Assembly (NCBI RefSeq): GCF_007997155.1 | Contig: NZ_VORT01000002.1 | Location: forward strand, 124,001 to 188,000 | Origin: Aequorivita antarctica | GTDB lineage: Bacteria > Bacteroidota > Bacteroidia > Flavobacteriales > Flavobacteriaceae | Reading direction: 5' to 3' | DNA: 64,000 nucleotides | In this document: one piece after another, positions 34,647-43,707 of the stretch | How the letters are laid out: every line of letters begins with the position of its first letter | Position numbering within the stretch: the first letter of the stretch is position 1 | The notes under the pieces: generated by a model | What the model saw: only the letters and a program-made list of their open reading frames with translations | Told to the model about the DNA's origin: nothing | Database searches by the model: none | Position numbers and translations under genes: made by a program

Positions 34647-36473
34647 TTAAAAAAGAGTAGAAAGCATAAATGTACCTAAAACCCATAAAATTATAGAAAG
34701 AATTCCTCCAATAATAAAGAAATGCTTGAATTTATAAATTCCCATTCCATATATTAAGGTGTTGGTTTGATAGCCCATTGGGGTGAAGAAACTAAAATTA
34801 GCCCCGAAAAGCACAGAAAGGATAAATGGTTTCATAGATAGATCCAAACCAACGGCAACCGCAATAGCAATAGGCGTCATGATAATTGCCGTTGCATTGT
34901 TGCTCACCACGCTACTCATCAGCATTGTAATTAAGAATATTAAGCCAATTACAACTAAATTTGACTGCCCACTCAAAATGACTAATAAATGGTCCGAAAT
35001 CCATTTATCGGCACCCGTGTTGTTCATAGCGATGCCAAGGGGCATCATTCCTGCAAGTAAAAAAATTACTTGCCAGTTAATACGATGATACACATCATTC
35101 AAATCTAAACATCTAGTTAGTAACAATAAACTGACCCCAGTAATCGCACTTATTAAAATAGATAAGATTCCGCTCGCTGCCAAACCAATGACGAGGAGCA
35201 GTATTACGAAAGATAGCGTCTTCTTTCTGGTATTTACTACTGGCTTGGTTTTGTGTTCCCTAAGAATTGCCACGTTCTCCATTTCGTATAGCTGGCCAAT
35301 TTCATTTTTCGGAATTTCAACCAACAATCTATCTCCAGGTTTTAAGGTGATCTGCTCAATATTTTTTCGAACTAAGCGCTCTTTGGTGTTCCTGATGTTT
35401 CTCCGCTTTTTGATGGCAATGGGCAATGCACTTTGAAAGGTTTGTTTTCTGAGTTGTTTTAATGTTTTCCCAATTAATATGGAACCAGGTAGAATCAGCA
35501 ATTCCACAAACCCTAAATCGTCTTGCTTTTTTGCGTTCCCATTTTCCTCTTCAAATTTCTCCGCTATCTTTTTTTTGTCATTTTCCTGTGTTTTGTGAAC
35601 ACTCAAACCTTCAGCCTCATTTATTTTGGTTAAATTTTCCAAGTCGCACATAAGTAAAAGCTTATCATTTGCTTTTAGAGTTATATAGCGTCCAGGGGCG
35701 TTGGTTATTTGTTTGTTGCGCGTAAGCTTTAAGATGGATATTTCGGGATTGTTATAAAGAAAAGTGTCTTCAATGTTTTTGTCGATCAAATTAGAACCTT
35801 TGTTAATTACCACTGTTGTCACATAATTATCCAAATCATAAGCATCTTGTAAATCTTCTTTAGAATCATTAGGTAGCCATCTTGAGGCAATGGTTACAAC
35901 AATAATTCCCACGATTAAAAAAATAACTCCAAAGAATGAAAATTCAAAAAAACTGAATCTTTCGGCTCCCAAATCGCGTGCAACGGAATTTACAATTAGG
36001 TTGGTGGATGTTCCCATCAGTGTACAGCTTCCTCCTAAAATACCTGCAAAGGAAATGGGAAGCAGCAGTTTTGATTGTGACACGTTAAAACGTTTCGCCA
36101 ATTCTGAAATGATTTTTATGAAAACAATCACAACCGCTGTAGTATTTATAAATGCCGAAATACCGCCCGTTATAAACATAAAAATAGGCAACAACAGAAA
36201 GAGCGGGAGTATGTGAAGGTTTTTGAGAAAACGTGCTAGCGAAGCAATTACACCGTTGTCCTCAAGTGCAAGTGCAATAATCATTAAAGAAAGAACTGTG
36301 ATTGTAGCAGTATTTGAGAAGCCGGAAATTGCTTCTTCTGGTTTTACCAAACCTGTCAAGGCAAGAGAAGCAATAATAAGCATCGCAATTTTATCAACGG
36401 AAAAGACTTCAAATGCGAAAAGAATGATGGTAATGAACAGAATAGAAAAAACGAGTATTATTTCTGTAGTCAT
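34647..36473 (-). CDS. SLC13/DASS-type permease with two RCK_C (TrkA-C) domains
   Basis: A 608-residue inner-membrane transporter. N-terminal helices include FINTTAVVIVFIKIISELAKR and LLLPISFAGILGGSCTLMGTSTNLIVNS, the SNT-type substrate/sodium motif (here GTSTN) of the DASS family, repeated in the C-terminal half as SNNATAIIMTPIAIAVA. Between the halves sit two TrkA-C domains (about 210-290 and 320-400, with KLTRNKQITNAPGRYITLKANDKLLLM and LKPGDRLLVEIPKNE). The substrate (sulfate, dicarboxylate or another anion) is not readable. It is upstream of the MscS gene in a likely operon. Confidence 0.85.
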   Translation of the reverse strand: MTTEIILVFSILFITIILFAFEVFSVDKIAMLIIASLALTGLVKPEEAISGFSNTATITVLSLMIIALALEDNGVIASLARFLKNLHILPLFLLLPIFMFITGGISAFINTTAVVIVFIKIISELAKRFNVSQSKLLLPISFAGILGGSCTLMGTSTNLIVNSVARDLGAERFSFFEFSFFGVIFLIVGIIVVTIASRWLPNDSKEDLQDAYDLDNYVTTVVINKGSNLIDKNIEDTFLYNNPEISILKLTRNKQITNAPGRYITLKANDKLLLMCDLENLTKINEAEGLSVHKTQENDKKKIAEKFEEENGNAKKQDDLGFVELLILPGSILIGKTLKQLRKQTFQSALPIAIKKRRNIRNTKERLVRKNIEQITLKPGDRLLVEIPKNEIGQLYEMENVAILREHKTKPVVNTRKKTLSFVILLLVIGLAASGILSILISAITGVSLLLLTRCLDLNDVYHRINWQVIFLLAGMMPLGIAMNNTGADKWISDHLLVILSGQSNLVVIGLIFLITMLMSSVVSNNATAIIMTPIAIAVAVGLDLSMKPFILSVLFGANFSFFTPMGYQTNTLIYGMGIYKFKHFFIIGGILSIILWVLGTFMLSTLF

Positions 36474-36537
36474 TTTGAAATATGGTTAGTCTTATAAAGA
36501 TAACCGCAGAAATAATACTCGTTCCTAAGAATTTCAT

Positions 36538-36563
36538 AAAATATTGACACTGCCAATATTTTT
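36538..36563 (-). terminator. Hairpin after rpoD
   Basis: AAAATATTG (36538-36546) pairs with CAATATTTT (36554-36562) around a 7-base loop. Read on the minus strand it lies 12 bases after the rpoD stop. The T-run is short, so efficiency is uncertain. Confidence 0.45.
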
Positions 36564-36574
36564 AACATTTTAGC

Positions 36575-37441
36575 CTAGCCCAAATATTTTTTTAAAATAT
36601 GGCTTTTTGATGTTTGGCGAAGTCTTCTGATTGCTTTTTCGCGAATTTGGCGAACGCGCTCACGGCTCAAATCAAAAGTATCCCCAATTTCTTGAAGCGT
36701 CATCGGAGGTTGTCCACATAGGCCAAAATTCAACTTCACAACATCAGCTTCGCGAGGTGCTAAAGTATCGAGTGCACGGTTAATTTCTATTCGAAGGGAT
36801 TCGTGCATCAAATTTTTATCAGGGTTCGGACTTTCGCCAGAGCTGAGAACATCGTATAGATTGTTGTCGTTTTCACCTTCTTGGAACGGTGCGTCCATAG
36901 AAAGGCTTCTCGTTGAGTTTTTTAAAGAGCTCTTTACTTTGGCTTCGCTAAAATCCAACTCTTGGGCTATTTCGGAAGCAGTGGGTACCCGCTGAAATTT
37001 TTGCTCAAGATGTATTGAAGCTTTTTTTATTTTATTGATATCGCCAATTTTGTTCAACGGTAAACGAACAACACGCGATTGTTCTGCAATAGCTTGCAAA
37101 ATGGCTTGACGAATCCACCAAACTGCATAGGATATAAATTTAAAACCTCGGGTTTCATCAAACCTCTTGGCGGCCTTTACCAAGCCTACGTTTCCCTCAT
37201 TAATAAGGTCAGGAAGACTAAGACCTTGATTTTGGTATTGTTTTGCTACGGAAATAACAAATCGTAAATTTGCTCTGCTCAATTTATTCAGTGCAGCTTG
37301 ATCTCCTTCACGAATGCGCTGTGCCAACTCCACTTCTTCTTCGGCTGTTATCAAATCTATCTTGCTAACGTCCTGTAAATAACTGTTTAAAGATTTAGTT
37401 TCTCGGTTGGTTACCTGCTTCGTGATCTTAAGTTGTCTCAT
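36575..37441 (-). CDS. rpoD: Primary RNA polymerase sigma factor
   Basis: A 288-residue sigma-70 factor of the short Bacteroidota type, which lacks region 1.1 and has a minimal 1.2. Region 2 is clear: [59 protein letters not shown] (about 76-135). Region 3 contains [17 protein letters not shown], and region 4 ends with [29 protein letters not shown]. This sigma reads the TTTG/TAnnTTTG promoters seen across the window. It is transcribed alone, and length and start ([14 protein letters not shown]) are typical. Confidence 0.96.
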   Translation of the reverse strand: MRQLKITKQVTNRETKSLNSYLQDVSKIDLITAEEEVELAQRIREGDQAALNKLSRANLRFVISVAKQYQNQGLSLPDLINEGNVGLVKAAKRFDETRGFKFISYAVWWIRQAILQAIAEQSRVVRLPLNKIGDINKIKKASIHLEQKFQRVPTASEIAQELDFSEAKVKSSLKNSTRSLSMDAPFQEGENDNNLYDVLSSGESPNPDKNLMHESLRIEINRALDTLAPREADVVKLNFGLCGQPPMTLQEIGDTFDLSRERVRQIREKAIRRLRQTSKSHILKKYLG

Positions 37442-37567
37442 ATATCTCTCTGTTTTTTATAATAACACGGCATAGTAAGACATTTTGGGGTAATTTCCAA
37501 AAACTTAACACAAGTTGTTAAAATTTTACGGTTCATTTTTTTTTCCTTACTTTGAATAAAAAAGAAA

Positions 37568-37777
37568 ATGAAAATATTAAAGAATATGCTTTTTTCGGTG
37601 ATTTTGTTGATATTGGCTACAAGTTATGCCCAAAAACCCACGGAAGTTCCAAAACCTAGCGAAAAACCAATTGATTTGACCAATCCTGCAGATATAATAA
37701 TCTATATCATTTTGCCATTATGCGCCGTATTGCTATTTTTTATATGGAAAGGAAAACAAAAAAGAAAAAATCAATAA
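37568..37777 (+). CDS. Small membrane protein with signal peptide (69 aa)
   Basis: The 69-residue product has an N-terminal signal-like helix (1-21, ends SYAQ), a Pro-rich stretch (KPTEVPKPSEKPIDLTNP), then a second helix (DIIIYIILPLCAVLLFFIWKG) and a basic tail. The layout is common for a conserved flavobacterial small protein whose database names are often wrong (for example adenylosuccinate synthetase); no such enzyme domain can fit in this length. The function is unknown. It is divergent from rpoD. Confidence 0.7.
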   Translation: MKILKNMLFSVILLILATSYAQKPTEVPKPSEKPIDLTNPADIIIYIILPLCAVLLFFIWKGKQKRKNQ

Positions 37778-37864
37778 CCTTTTAAGATTTAACTGCAATT
37801 TATAATACTTTGCACACTATTTTTGGTGTAATAGTTGTTATGAACTTTTGAAGATTTTATAGCT

Positions 37865-38518
37865 ATGTTGAAAAAATTCCTTTTAGTTGGTTTTTTTGTA
37901 ATTACAGGAACTGTTTTTGCACAAATAGATTTGCCCAATAATTCCGTACGGTTTGATTCTCCACAATCTAATGTGGACAGTCCTACCGGATTTGAAATTC
38001 CAGCAATTAAAGCACCAACCCTTTCAAATACAAAGAACCCGAATACGCCCAACAATTCTAACTTGGGAAAAGAAAAAGAAAATCAAATTGATATGCAAAA
38101 TGGGGATGGCTTGCTGGAATATACAGGAACAAACAAAGCCCCAAAATACTTTACAAAAGATAAAGAAGAAAAACCTGAATACGGAAAAGACCAATATCTC
38201 GGCGATTTCAAGACCACGGCAAAAACTGCCACCATTATGTACCGCGACCACGAATTTGTGGATGGCGATATGATACGTGTTTATTTGAACGGAGAGGTTA
38301 TAATTCCACAAGCTAGACTGGAAGGCAGCTTTAGAGGGTTTGATTTTCCACTTCAGGATGGGTTCAATAAAATAGATTTTGAAGCATTAAATCAAGGCTC
38401 TTCAGGCCCCAACACTGCACAATTAAATATCTTCGATGAAATAGGTAACCTTCTCGCTTCTTATGAATGGAATCTTCTTACGGGAAATAAGGCTACTGCC
38501 ATATTAGTAAAGCAATAA
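37865..38518 (+). CDS. Secreted protein of unknown function
   Basis: The 217-residue protein has a signal peptide (MLKKFLLVGFFVITGTVFAQ). The next 80 residues are low-complexity and rich in Asn, Pro and Ser, followed by a compact beta domain: ATIMYRDHEFVDGDMIRVYLNGEVIIPQARLEGSFRGF and PNTAQLNIFDEIGNLLASYEW. This C-terminal domain looks like an immunoglobulin-like or jelly-roll fold, but I do not recognise a named family. It may be co-transcribed with the small protein upstream (87-base gap). Confidence 0.65.
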   Translation: MLKKFLLVGFFVITGTVFAQIDLPNNSVRFDSPQSNVDSPTGFEIPAIKAPTLSNTKNPNTPNNSNLGKEKENQIDMQNGDGLLEYTGTNKAPKYFTKDKEEKPEYGKDQYLGDFKTTAKTATIMYRDHEFVDGDMIRVYLNGEVIIPQARLEGSFRGFDFPLQDGFNKIDFEALNQGSSGPNTAQLNIFDEIGNLLASYEWNLLTGNKATAILVKQ

Positions 38519-38664
38519 CAGTGTTTTTAAATAATCTTTTAATTTCCTTTTAAACTTCGTATCCTTAACTTTTAAGTATCGCTCAGGATAAATTTCGTTG
38601 AAAGAAAATTTCTTATAAATTATATATATATTTAAATGTAAAGTATATTTTACAAAATAAGTAG

Positions 38665-38672
38665 TATATTTG
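38665..38672 (+). promoter_or_regulatory. Promoter -7 element of the membrane protein/XRE pair
   Basis: TATATTTG, a perfect TAnnTTTG, 43 bases before the ATG at 38716. The bases around it are very AT-rich, and the -33 position has no clear TTTG. Confidence 0.5.
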
Positions 38673-38715
38673 TCATATTGTTAAGTAGACTTACATTAAT
38701 TCAAAAACTAATAAT

Positions 38716-39165
38716 ATGAACAAACAAAAATTTTGTGAAGCTGAAGAGCGCAGATTGAACTGGCTCATTAATTTTAAACTGCCTAATTATTGGAAAAAGA
38801 TAGGATGGGGTATTCTGGTTGTATCCCTTGCTTTAATTCTATCTACAAAATTCATTGATGGTGATTTTGATTTGCTAAAAAGTATCTTAAAAAAGGCAAT
38901 GCTAATTGGCCTTTTGATTGTTACAATTTCAAGAGAAAAAATAGAAGATGAATTTATTGAAAACCTAAGAAGCAAATCATTTTCATTGGCTTTTATATTT
39001 GGGGTTATTTATGTGCTAGCTCAACCTGTGGTAAATTATATTGTATCGCTTATACTACAATCTGAAAAAGCAAATTATGAGGATTTGGGTGATTTTCAAA
39101 TTCTGTGGTTTCTTTTGGTTGTTTATTTAACAGCATTTTGGTCATTAAAAAGGAGAAACGCATGA
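38716..39165 (+). CDS. Four-helix membrane protein paired with an XRE regulator
   Basis: The 149-residue protein has a charged N-terminus (MNKQKFCEAEERRLNWL) and four hydrophobic segments (about 30-46, 60-78, 95-117 and 128-143). No family is recognised with certainty. Its stop overlaps the start of the XRE-type regulator gene (ATGA), so the two are translationally coupled. Membrane protein plus small HTH regulator pairs of this type are frequent in Bacteroidota and Firmicutes; the membrane protein may sense a signal or sequester the regulator, which is an inference from arrangement only. Confidence 0.7.
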   Translation: MNKQKFCEAEERRLNWLINFKLPNYWKKIGWGILVVSLALILSTKFIDGDFDLLKSILKKAMLIGLLIVTISREKIEDEFIENLRSKSFSLAFIFGVIYVLAQPVVNYIVSLILQSEKANYEDLGDFQILWFLLVVYLTAFWSLKRRNA

Positions 39166-39362
39166 AAAACACTTTAAAAGTAGAACGTGCAATTCTCAAT
39201 CTAACACAGGATGAACTTGCTCAGGAAATAGGAGTCTCCAGACAAACAATCAATTCAATTGAGACAAATCGTTACGTTCCTTCAACTCTTTTATCCCTTA
39301 AGTTGTCAAAGCTTTTCAATAAGCCAGTGAATGATTTTTTTAAACTTGAAGACAATGATTAG
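39162..39362 (+). CDS. XRE-family small HTH transcriptional regulator
   Basis: The 66-residue protein is one helix-turn-helix domain: LTQDELAQEIGVSRQTINSIETNRYVPST (about 14-42), with the recognition helix at SRQTINSIE, then LLSLKLSKLFNKPVNDFFKLE. It belongs to the YgzD-like small XRE regulators. I start at the ATG inside ATGA at 39162, which overlaps the preceding stop and directly precedes MKNTLKVERA; a longer upstream frame is the shadow of the membrane gene. It probably regulates its own operon. Confidence 0.88.
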   Translation: MKNTLKVERAILNLTQDELAQEIGVSRQTINSIETNRYVPSTLLSLKLSKLFNKPVNDFFKLEDND

Positions 39363-39480
39363 CGTACTTATATTTTATTTTTTGGAAATTATTTTTAAAA
39401 TTATAATTTTTCTACTCAGTTAAATTTCCCTTAATTGTACTGAAATAGTTCTTTATATTCTCCAAATTTCTTTTGAAGGT

Positions 39481-39504
39481 CTGTAATTTTATATAAAATT
39501 ACAG
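39481..39504. promoter_or_regulatory. Perfect 24-base palindrome before poxB
   Basis: CTGTAATTTTAT followed by its exact complement, ending four bases before the poxB ATG. A near-consensus -7 element TTCTTTTG at 39468-39475 would place the transcription start at about 39482, so the palindrome would fill the 5' leader. It could be an operator or an mRNA hairpin that hides the ribosome-binding region. Confidence 0.5.
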
Positions 39505-39508
39505 TTTT

Positions 39509-41251
39509 ATGAATGTTTCCGAACAAATCCTTCAAATTCTTAAAAATGTTGGTGTAACCCAAATATGGGGTGTTACTGGCGATGCCTTAAATACATTTAC
39601 CGATGCTTTGCGCGGTGATGAAGATATAAAATGGAACGCGGTCCGCCATGAAGAAAACGGTGCGTTCGCTGCAACTGCAGAAGCCCAAATGACAAATAAT
39701 CTTGCGGTTTGCGCTGGGACCGTCGGTCCGGGAACACTACACCTTATAAATGGTTTGTACAATGCCAAAAAAGAACGTGTTCCGGTGCTCGCCATAAGTG
39801 GACAAGTGGCACGTGTAAATATGGGAACCAATTATTTTCAGGAAGTGGGACTCACCAAAATTTTTGACGATGTTTGTGCATACCAAGCCGTAATCCGATC
39901 TGCAGAAGAAGCGCCTCGCGTGGTTTTAAAAGCAATCCAAATTGCTTTGGAACAGCGCGCAGTAGTTCGTGTTGAAATTCCCATTGATATCGCCGTTGAA
40001 GAAGCGAAAGGTTCACACTATGAGCATCCGGTCTTTAGAGGTAATGCAGTTTTGGTTCCTTCCGATGATGACATTAACAAAATAGCAAGTGCTATAAATG
40101 AAGCTAAAAAGATTACAATTCTTGCCGGCGCTGGCTGTAGAAATAGCAGGGAAGAAGTCTTGGCACTTTCAGAAAAAATAAAAGCACCGATAGTGCACAC
40201 ACTTCGTTCTTCCGATGTAATCCACAACGATGATAAAAATGTGGTCGGACTTACGGGTCTTATTGGAAATCCATCTGGCTATCACGCTGTGATGAAAGCA
40301 GATTTACTATTGATGCTGGGTACAGATTTTCCATATAGTAATTTCCTGCCTGACGATTCAAAAATAATTCAAATAGATAACCGCATAGAAAACATTGGCA
40401 ATCGCGTAAAAGTTGATATTGGTGTGCAGGGCGATTGTTTAGCAAGCCTTCAGAAATTAGATTCTAAAATTCTTCCAAAGAAAAATTCTGAATTTTTGGA
40501 TAATCTGGTTGAAAACTTTAATAAATGGAAAAAACACAAAGAGGAAAACAGTAATTTAGACAATGACTTAGAACCCTTGCATCCGCAGCTTTTTATGAAT
40601 GTTTTAAACCGAAAGGCTTCAGATGACGCCTGCTTCACTGTGGACGTTGGCGAAAGCGCCATTTGGGTGGCACACCATTTAACGCTTCACGGAAAACGGA
40701 GACTTTTGGGCTCCTTCAACCACGGTTCCATGGCCGTTGGTTTTCCAGCTGCAATGGGAATTCAATCTGTCAATCCAGGGAGAGAGGTTTGGGCGATTGT
40801 TGGTGACGGTGCGTTCGGAATGTGCATGAATGATTTTATTACCGCTGTTCGCTATAATTGGCCCGTAAAGATTTTAGTTTACAATAACAGCCAGTTAGGC
40901 TTTGTGAAAATTGAAATGGAAGAAGCTGGCTATGCGATGGCAAATGAAGCCCTTGAACTCCAAAACCCTAATTTTGCAGAGTATGCCAAACTCTGTGGGG
41001 GCGATGGGATACGGGTGGAACATGCTACAGATATTGAAAAGGCTATCGAGATGGCAATTGCTTCACCCAAACCTTTTATTATTGATGCTGTTACCAATCC
41101 AGGAGAATTATCATTGCCACCGCACATCACATTGGAAGAAGCGTGGGGATTTGGAAAATCAAAAATAAAGGAAATCTTACTGTCGGTTAAAAGCGACAAA
41201 GACCAAAAAAATAATTTGATGGACGAAATAAAGGCGTTCTTTAACAATTAA
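39509..41251 (+). CDS. poxB: Pyruvate dehydrogenase (quinone)/pyruvate oxidase
   Basis: A 580-residue thiamine-diphosphate enzyme. The N-terminal pyrimidine-binding part starts with VGVTQIWGVTGDALN and RHEENGAF (catalytic Glu near 48-49), followed by AVCAGTVGPGTLHLINGLY. The TPP-binding motif is GDG (432-434) followed by NN 25-30 residues later (ILVYNNSQLGFV). The pattern is closer to E. coli PoxB than to acetolactate synthase, although exact activity needs proof. The end DEIKAFFNN may be the membrane-binding amphipathic tail. A GltS-like gene follows after 25 bases, then UspA. Confidence 0.85.
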   Translation: MNVSEQILQILKNVGVTQIWGVTGDALNTFTDALRGDEDIKWNAVRHEENGAFAATAEAQMTNNLAVCAGTVGPGTLHLINGLYNAKKERVPVLAISGQVARVNMGTNYFQEVGLTKIFDDVCAYQAVIRSAEEAPRVVLKAIQIALEQRAVVRVEIPIDIAVEEAKGSHYEHPVFRGNAVLVPSDDDINKIASAINEAKKITILAGAGCRNSREEVLALSEKIKAPIVHTLRSSDVIHNDDKNVVGLTGLIGNPSGYHAVMKADLLLMLGTDFPYSNFLPDDSKIIQIDNRIENIGNRVKVDIGVQGDCLASLQKLDSKILPKKNSEFLDNLVENFNKWKKHKEENSNLDNDLEPLHPQLFMNVLNRKASDDACFTVDVGESAIWVAHHLTLHGKRRLLGSFNHGSMAVGFPAAMGIQSVNPGREVWAIVGDGAFGMCMNDFITAVRYNWPVKILVYNNSQLGFVKIEMEEAGYAMANEALELQNPNFAEYAKLCGGDGIRVEHATDIEKAIEMAIASPKPFIIDAVTNPGELSLPPHITLEEAWGFGKSKIKEILLSVKSDKDQKNNLMDEIKAFFNN

Positions 41252-41276
41252 AATATTTTAAAACATAACTTTTAAA

Positions 41277-42803
41277 ATGAGAGAAGCAATACAGTTTACG
41301 TTTATAGCTTTAGGAATAATTGCAATAATCACTTGCACCGCAATTTGGCCAATTTATGGTTTTTCTATTTTGGGGGCATTGGTTTTCGGAATAGGCATTT
41401 ATGATCTGTTTCAAAAGAAGCATTCCATTCTCCGTAATTTTCCAGTTTTGGGACATATGCGTTTTCTTTTGGAAATGATAGGCCCAGAAATCCATCAATA
41501 TTTTGTGGAAAGCGACACCGATGGGAAACCGATAGACAGAAACCACAGAACTTATGTTTACGAACGTGCAAAACTTCAAAATGAAACTCATCCCTTTGGA
41601 ACGGAACTAAACGTAGAAGCGGAAAATTATAAGTGGATGAAACACAGTATTTATCCGTCAAAACTTCTTGAAGAAGCGCCGCGAGTTCTTGTTGGTGGAC
41701 CAGATTGTAAGCAACCATACAGCGCGAGTATCTTTAATATTTCAGCAATGAGCTATGGAGCATTAAGTAAAAATGCTGTAATGGCGCTAAATCTTGGGGC
41801 GAAAGCAGGTAACTTTTTCCACGATACAGGGGAAGGTGGAATTGCAGAATATCATTTAAAAGGAGGTGATTTGGTTTATGAAGTGGGCACTGGCTATTTC
41901 GGTTGTAGAACTGAGGATGGAAACTTTTCCCCTGAAAAATTTAGGGAAAAAGCAGCACTTCCAAACGTAAAAATGATTGAAATCAAAATATCGCAAGGTG
42001 CAAAACCAGGCCACGGCGGAGTTTTGCCTGCAGTAAAAAACAATGATGAAATTGCTGAAATAAGAGGAGTAAAACCACATACAACGGTATTATCGCCTCC
42101 CGGACACAGTGCATTCAGTAATGCGGAAGGATTGCTTCGATTTGTTAAGCAAATGCGCGAATTGAGTGATGGAAAACCCATCGGTTTTAAATTGTGTATT
42201 GGTAGTAAAAAGGAGTTTATTGACATATGCGAAAAAATGGTAGAAACGGGAATAAAACCAGATTTCATAACCGTTGATGGTTCCGAAGGTGGAACGGGTG
42301 CGGCACCTATAGATTTCTCAAATTATGTAGGGATGCCGTGGGAAAAAGCCCTAGTTTTTGTGGTGGACACGCTGAATGGTTTTGATTTGAAAAAGGACAT
42401 CAAAGTGGTAACTGCAACAAAAATATTTACTGCGTTTGATATTTTTAAAGCGCTCTGTATTGGTGCCGATATTTGTAATTCCGCTCGTGGAATGATGCTC
42501 GCTCTTGGTTGTATTCAAGCTTTGCGTTGTGACACCAACAAGTGTCCAACGGGTGTAACTACTAACAACCCAAGCTTAATGCGCGGTTTAGTGGTAGAGG
42601 ATAAGTGGAAGCGGGTAAAGAATTATCATGGTGAAACGGTAAAAGAATTTTTGGAACTTTTTGCAGCTGCTGGCTGTAAAACCCTTTCAGATATGAATAG
42701 AAGTTTTATCTTTAAGCAAATTGAAACCGAAATAAAATGTTACGAAGAAATCTACCCCACATACAGGGAAAAATTTCTTAAAGAAGTTTACAACGAATTC
42801 TGA
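41277..42803 (+). CDS. Membrane-anchored FMN-binding glutamate synthase-like protein
   Basis: The 508-residue protein has two N-terminal helices (about 1-45), then the FMN-binding TIM barrel of the glutamate synthase central domain: SAMSYGALSKNAVMALNLGA, FHDTGEGGIAEYHL, IEIKISQGAKPGHGGVLPA and VDGSEGGTGAAP. The 3Fe-4S cysteines are in GCIQALRCDTNKCP (C412, C418, C423). The glutaminase and C-terminal domains of GltB are missing, so it belongs to the stand-alone GltS-like group whose electron donor and substrate are not established. Its position after poxB suggests a redox partnership at the membrane, as inference. Confidence 0.85.
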   Translation: MREAIQFTFIALGIIAIITCTAIWPIYGFSILGALVFGIGIYDLFQKKHSILRNFPVLGHMRFLLEMIGPEIHQYFVESDTDGKPIDRNHRTYVYERAKLQNETHPFGTELNVEAENYKWMKHSIYPSKLLEEAPRVLVGGPDCKQPYSASIFNISAMSYGALSKNAVMALNLGAKAGNFFHDTGEGGIAEYHLKGGDLVYEVGTGYFGCRTEDGNFSPEKFREKAALPNVKMIEIKISQGAKPGHGGVLPAVKNNDEIAEIRGVKPHTTVLSPPGHSAFSNAEGLLRFVKQMRELSDGKPIGFKLCIGSKKEFIDICEKMVETGIKPDFITVDGSEGGTGAAPIDFSNYVGMPWEKALVFVVDTLNGFDLKKDIKVVTATKIFTAFDIFKALCIGADICNSARGMMLALGCIQALRCDTNKCPTGVTTNNPSLMRGLVVEDKWKRVKNYHGETVKEFLELFAAAGCKTLSDMNRSFIFKQIETEIKCYEEIYPTYREKFLKEVYNEF

Positions 42804-42821
42804 ACTAAAACAAATTAACTG

Positions 42822-43280
42822 ATGAAAAAAGTATTGATTACCCTCGACTACAACCCACATTCAGAAAAAGTAGTGAATATGGGTTATGAACTTGCAAAAT
42901 TGATGGATGCTGAAATCTGTCTCTTTCACGTACTTTCAGAAGTACGTTATTACGGAATGCAATATGAACCTTTTATGGGTTACGAAGGCTATGCGTTTCC
43001 TGTAGATTATAAAATTCAAGAAGAATTTGTAAAAGTAGCACAGGATTATCTTGACAAAACAAAAGCACATTTGCAGGGAAACGATATTTCGACACACTTA
43101 GCAGAAGGCGATACCGCTAAAATGATTTTGGAATACGCCGAGGAATGGAAAGCAGATTTAATCGTTATGGGAACCCACAGCCATGGCACATTGGAAAAAA
43201 TATTTTTGGGAACTGTGGCGTCAAGTGTTATGGAGCATACAAAAATCCCTGTTTATATGGTTCCAACAGGAGAAAAATAG
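42822..43280 (+). CDS. Universal stress protein (UspA family)
   Basis: A 152-residue single-domain Usp protein. LITLDYNPHSEKVVNMGYELAKLMDAEICLFHVL is the N-terminal block, and the ATP-binding motif G-x2-G-x9-G-S/T is present as MGTHSHGTLEKIFLGTVASSVMEHTKIPVYMV near the C-terminus, so it likely binds ATP. It is the third gene of the poxB operon, 18 bases after the GltS-like gene, which suggests this operon is induced under energy or redox stress. Confidence 0.9.
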   Translation: MKKVLITLDYNPHSEKVVNMGYELAKLMDAEICLFHVLSEVRYYGMQYEPFMGYEGYAFPVDYKIQEEFVKVAQDYLDKTKAHLQGNDISTHLAEGDTAKMILEYAEEWKADLIVMGTHSHGTLEKIFLGTVASSVMEHTKIPVYMVPTGEK

Positions 43281-43320
43281 GAGGGAAGCGATTGGCCTTT
43301 TTAAGGTAAATAATTAAACA

Positions 43321-43328
43321 TATCTTTG
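43321..43328 (+). promoter_or_regulatory. Promoter -7 element of the DUF1456 gene
   Basis: TATCTTTG, a perfect TAnnTTTG, 17 bases before the ATG at 43346. The upstream -33 position is T-rich but has no exact TTTG at the right distance. Confidence 0.55.
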
Positions 43329-43345
43329 GACAAATAATTTTTATT

Positions 43346-43654
43346 ATGGCTTTAAGCAATAACGATATCATGAAAAAACTGCGAGTAGCACACAAACTCC
43401 GTGACGACGATATAGTGAAAATATGTTCGTTGGTGGATTTTGCAGTTACAAAAAGTGAACTTGGAGCTATCTTTAGAAATGAAAACCACGAAAAATATAT
43501 GGAATGTGGCGATCAGTTTCTTCGTAATTTTCTAAATGGATTAGTCATTCATCTGCGAGGGCCGATGCCGGAAAAGAAAGCGCAACCGCTAAAAGTATCA
43601 CCAAAAGCCAACCCGAGTCCACGTCCGAAATATAAACCAAATCTTAAAAAATAA
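43346..43654 (+). CDS. DUF1456 (YehS-like) protein, single repeat
   Basis: The 102-residue protein holds one DUF1456 unit: NNDIMKKLRVAHKLRDDDIVKICSLVDFAVTKSELGAIFRNENHEKYMECGDQFLRNFLNGL (about 5-66). E. coli YehS has two such units in about 156 residues, so this is a half-length form. The tail is rich in Lys and Pro (EKKAQPLKVSPKANPSPRPKYK) and may bind nucleic acid. The family function is unknown. It has its own promoter element and ends at a bidirectional hairpin (43656-43687). Confidence 0.85.
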   Translation: MALSNNDIMKKLRVAHKLRDDDIVKICSLVDFAVTKSELGAIFRNENHEKYMECGDQFLRNFLNGLVIHLRGPMPEKKAQPLKVSPKANPSPRPKYKPNLKK

Positions 43655-43655
43655 A

Positions 43656-43687
43656 AAAGCTGGATCAAATTTCTTCAATCCAGCTTT
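43656..43687. terminator. Bidirectional terminator at the mini-ORF cluster
   Basis: AAAGCTGGAT (43656-43665) pairs with ATCCAGCTTT (43678-43687). An A-run precedes the left arm, so on the minus strand the hairpin is followed by six T residues. It closes both the DUF1456 gene (plus) and the minus-strand unit of small ORFs, whose last stop is 21 bases away. Confidence 0.8.
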
Positions 43688-43707
43688 AGTAGTTTTCATT
43701 TTTATTT

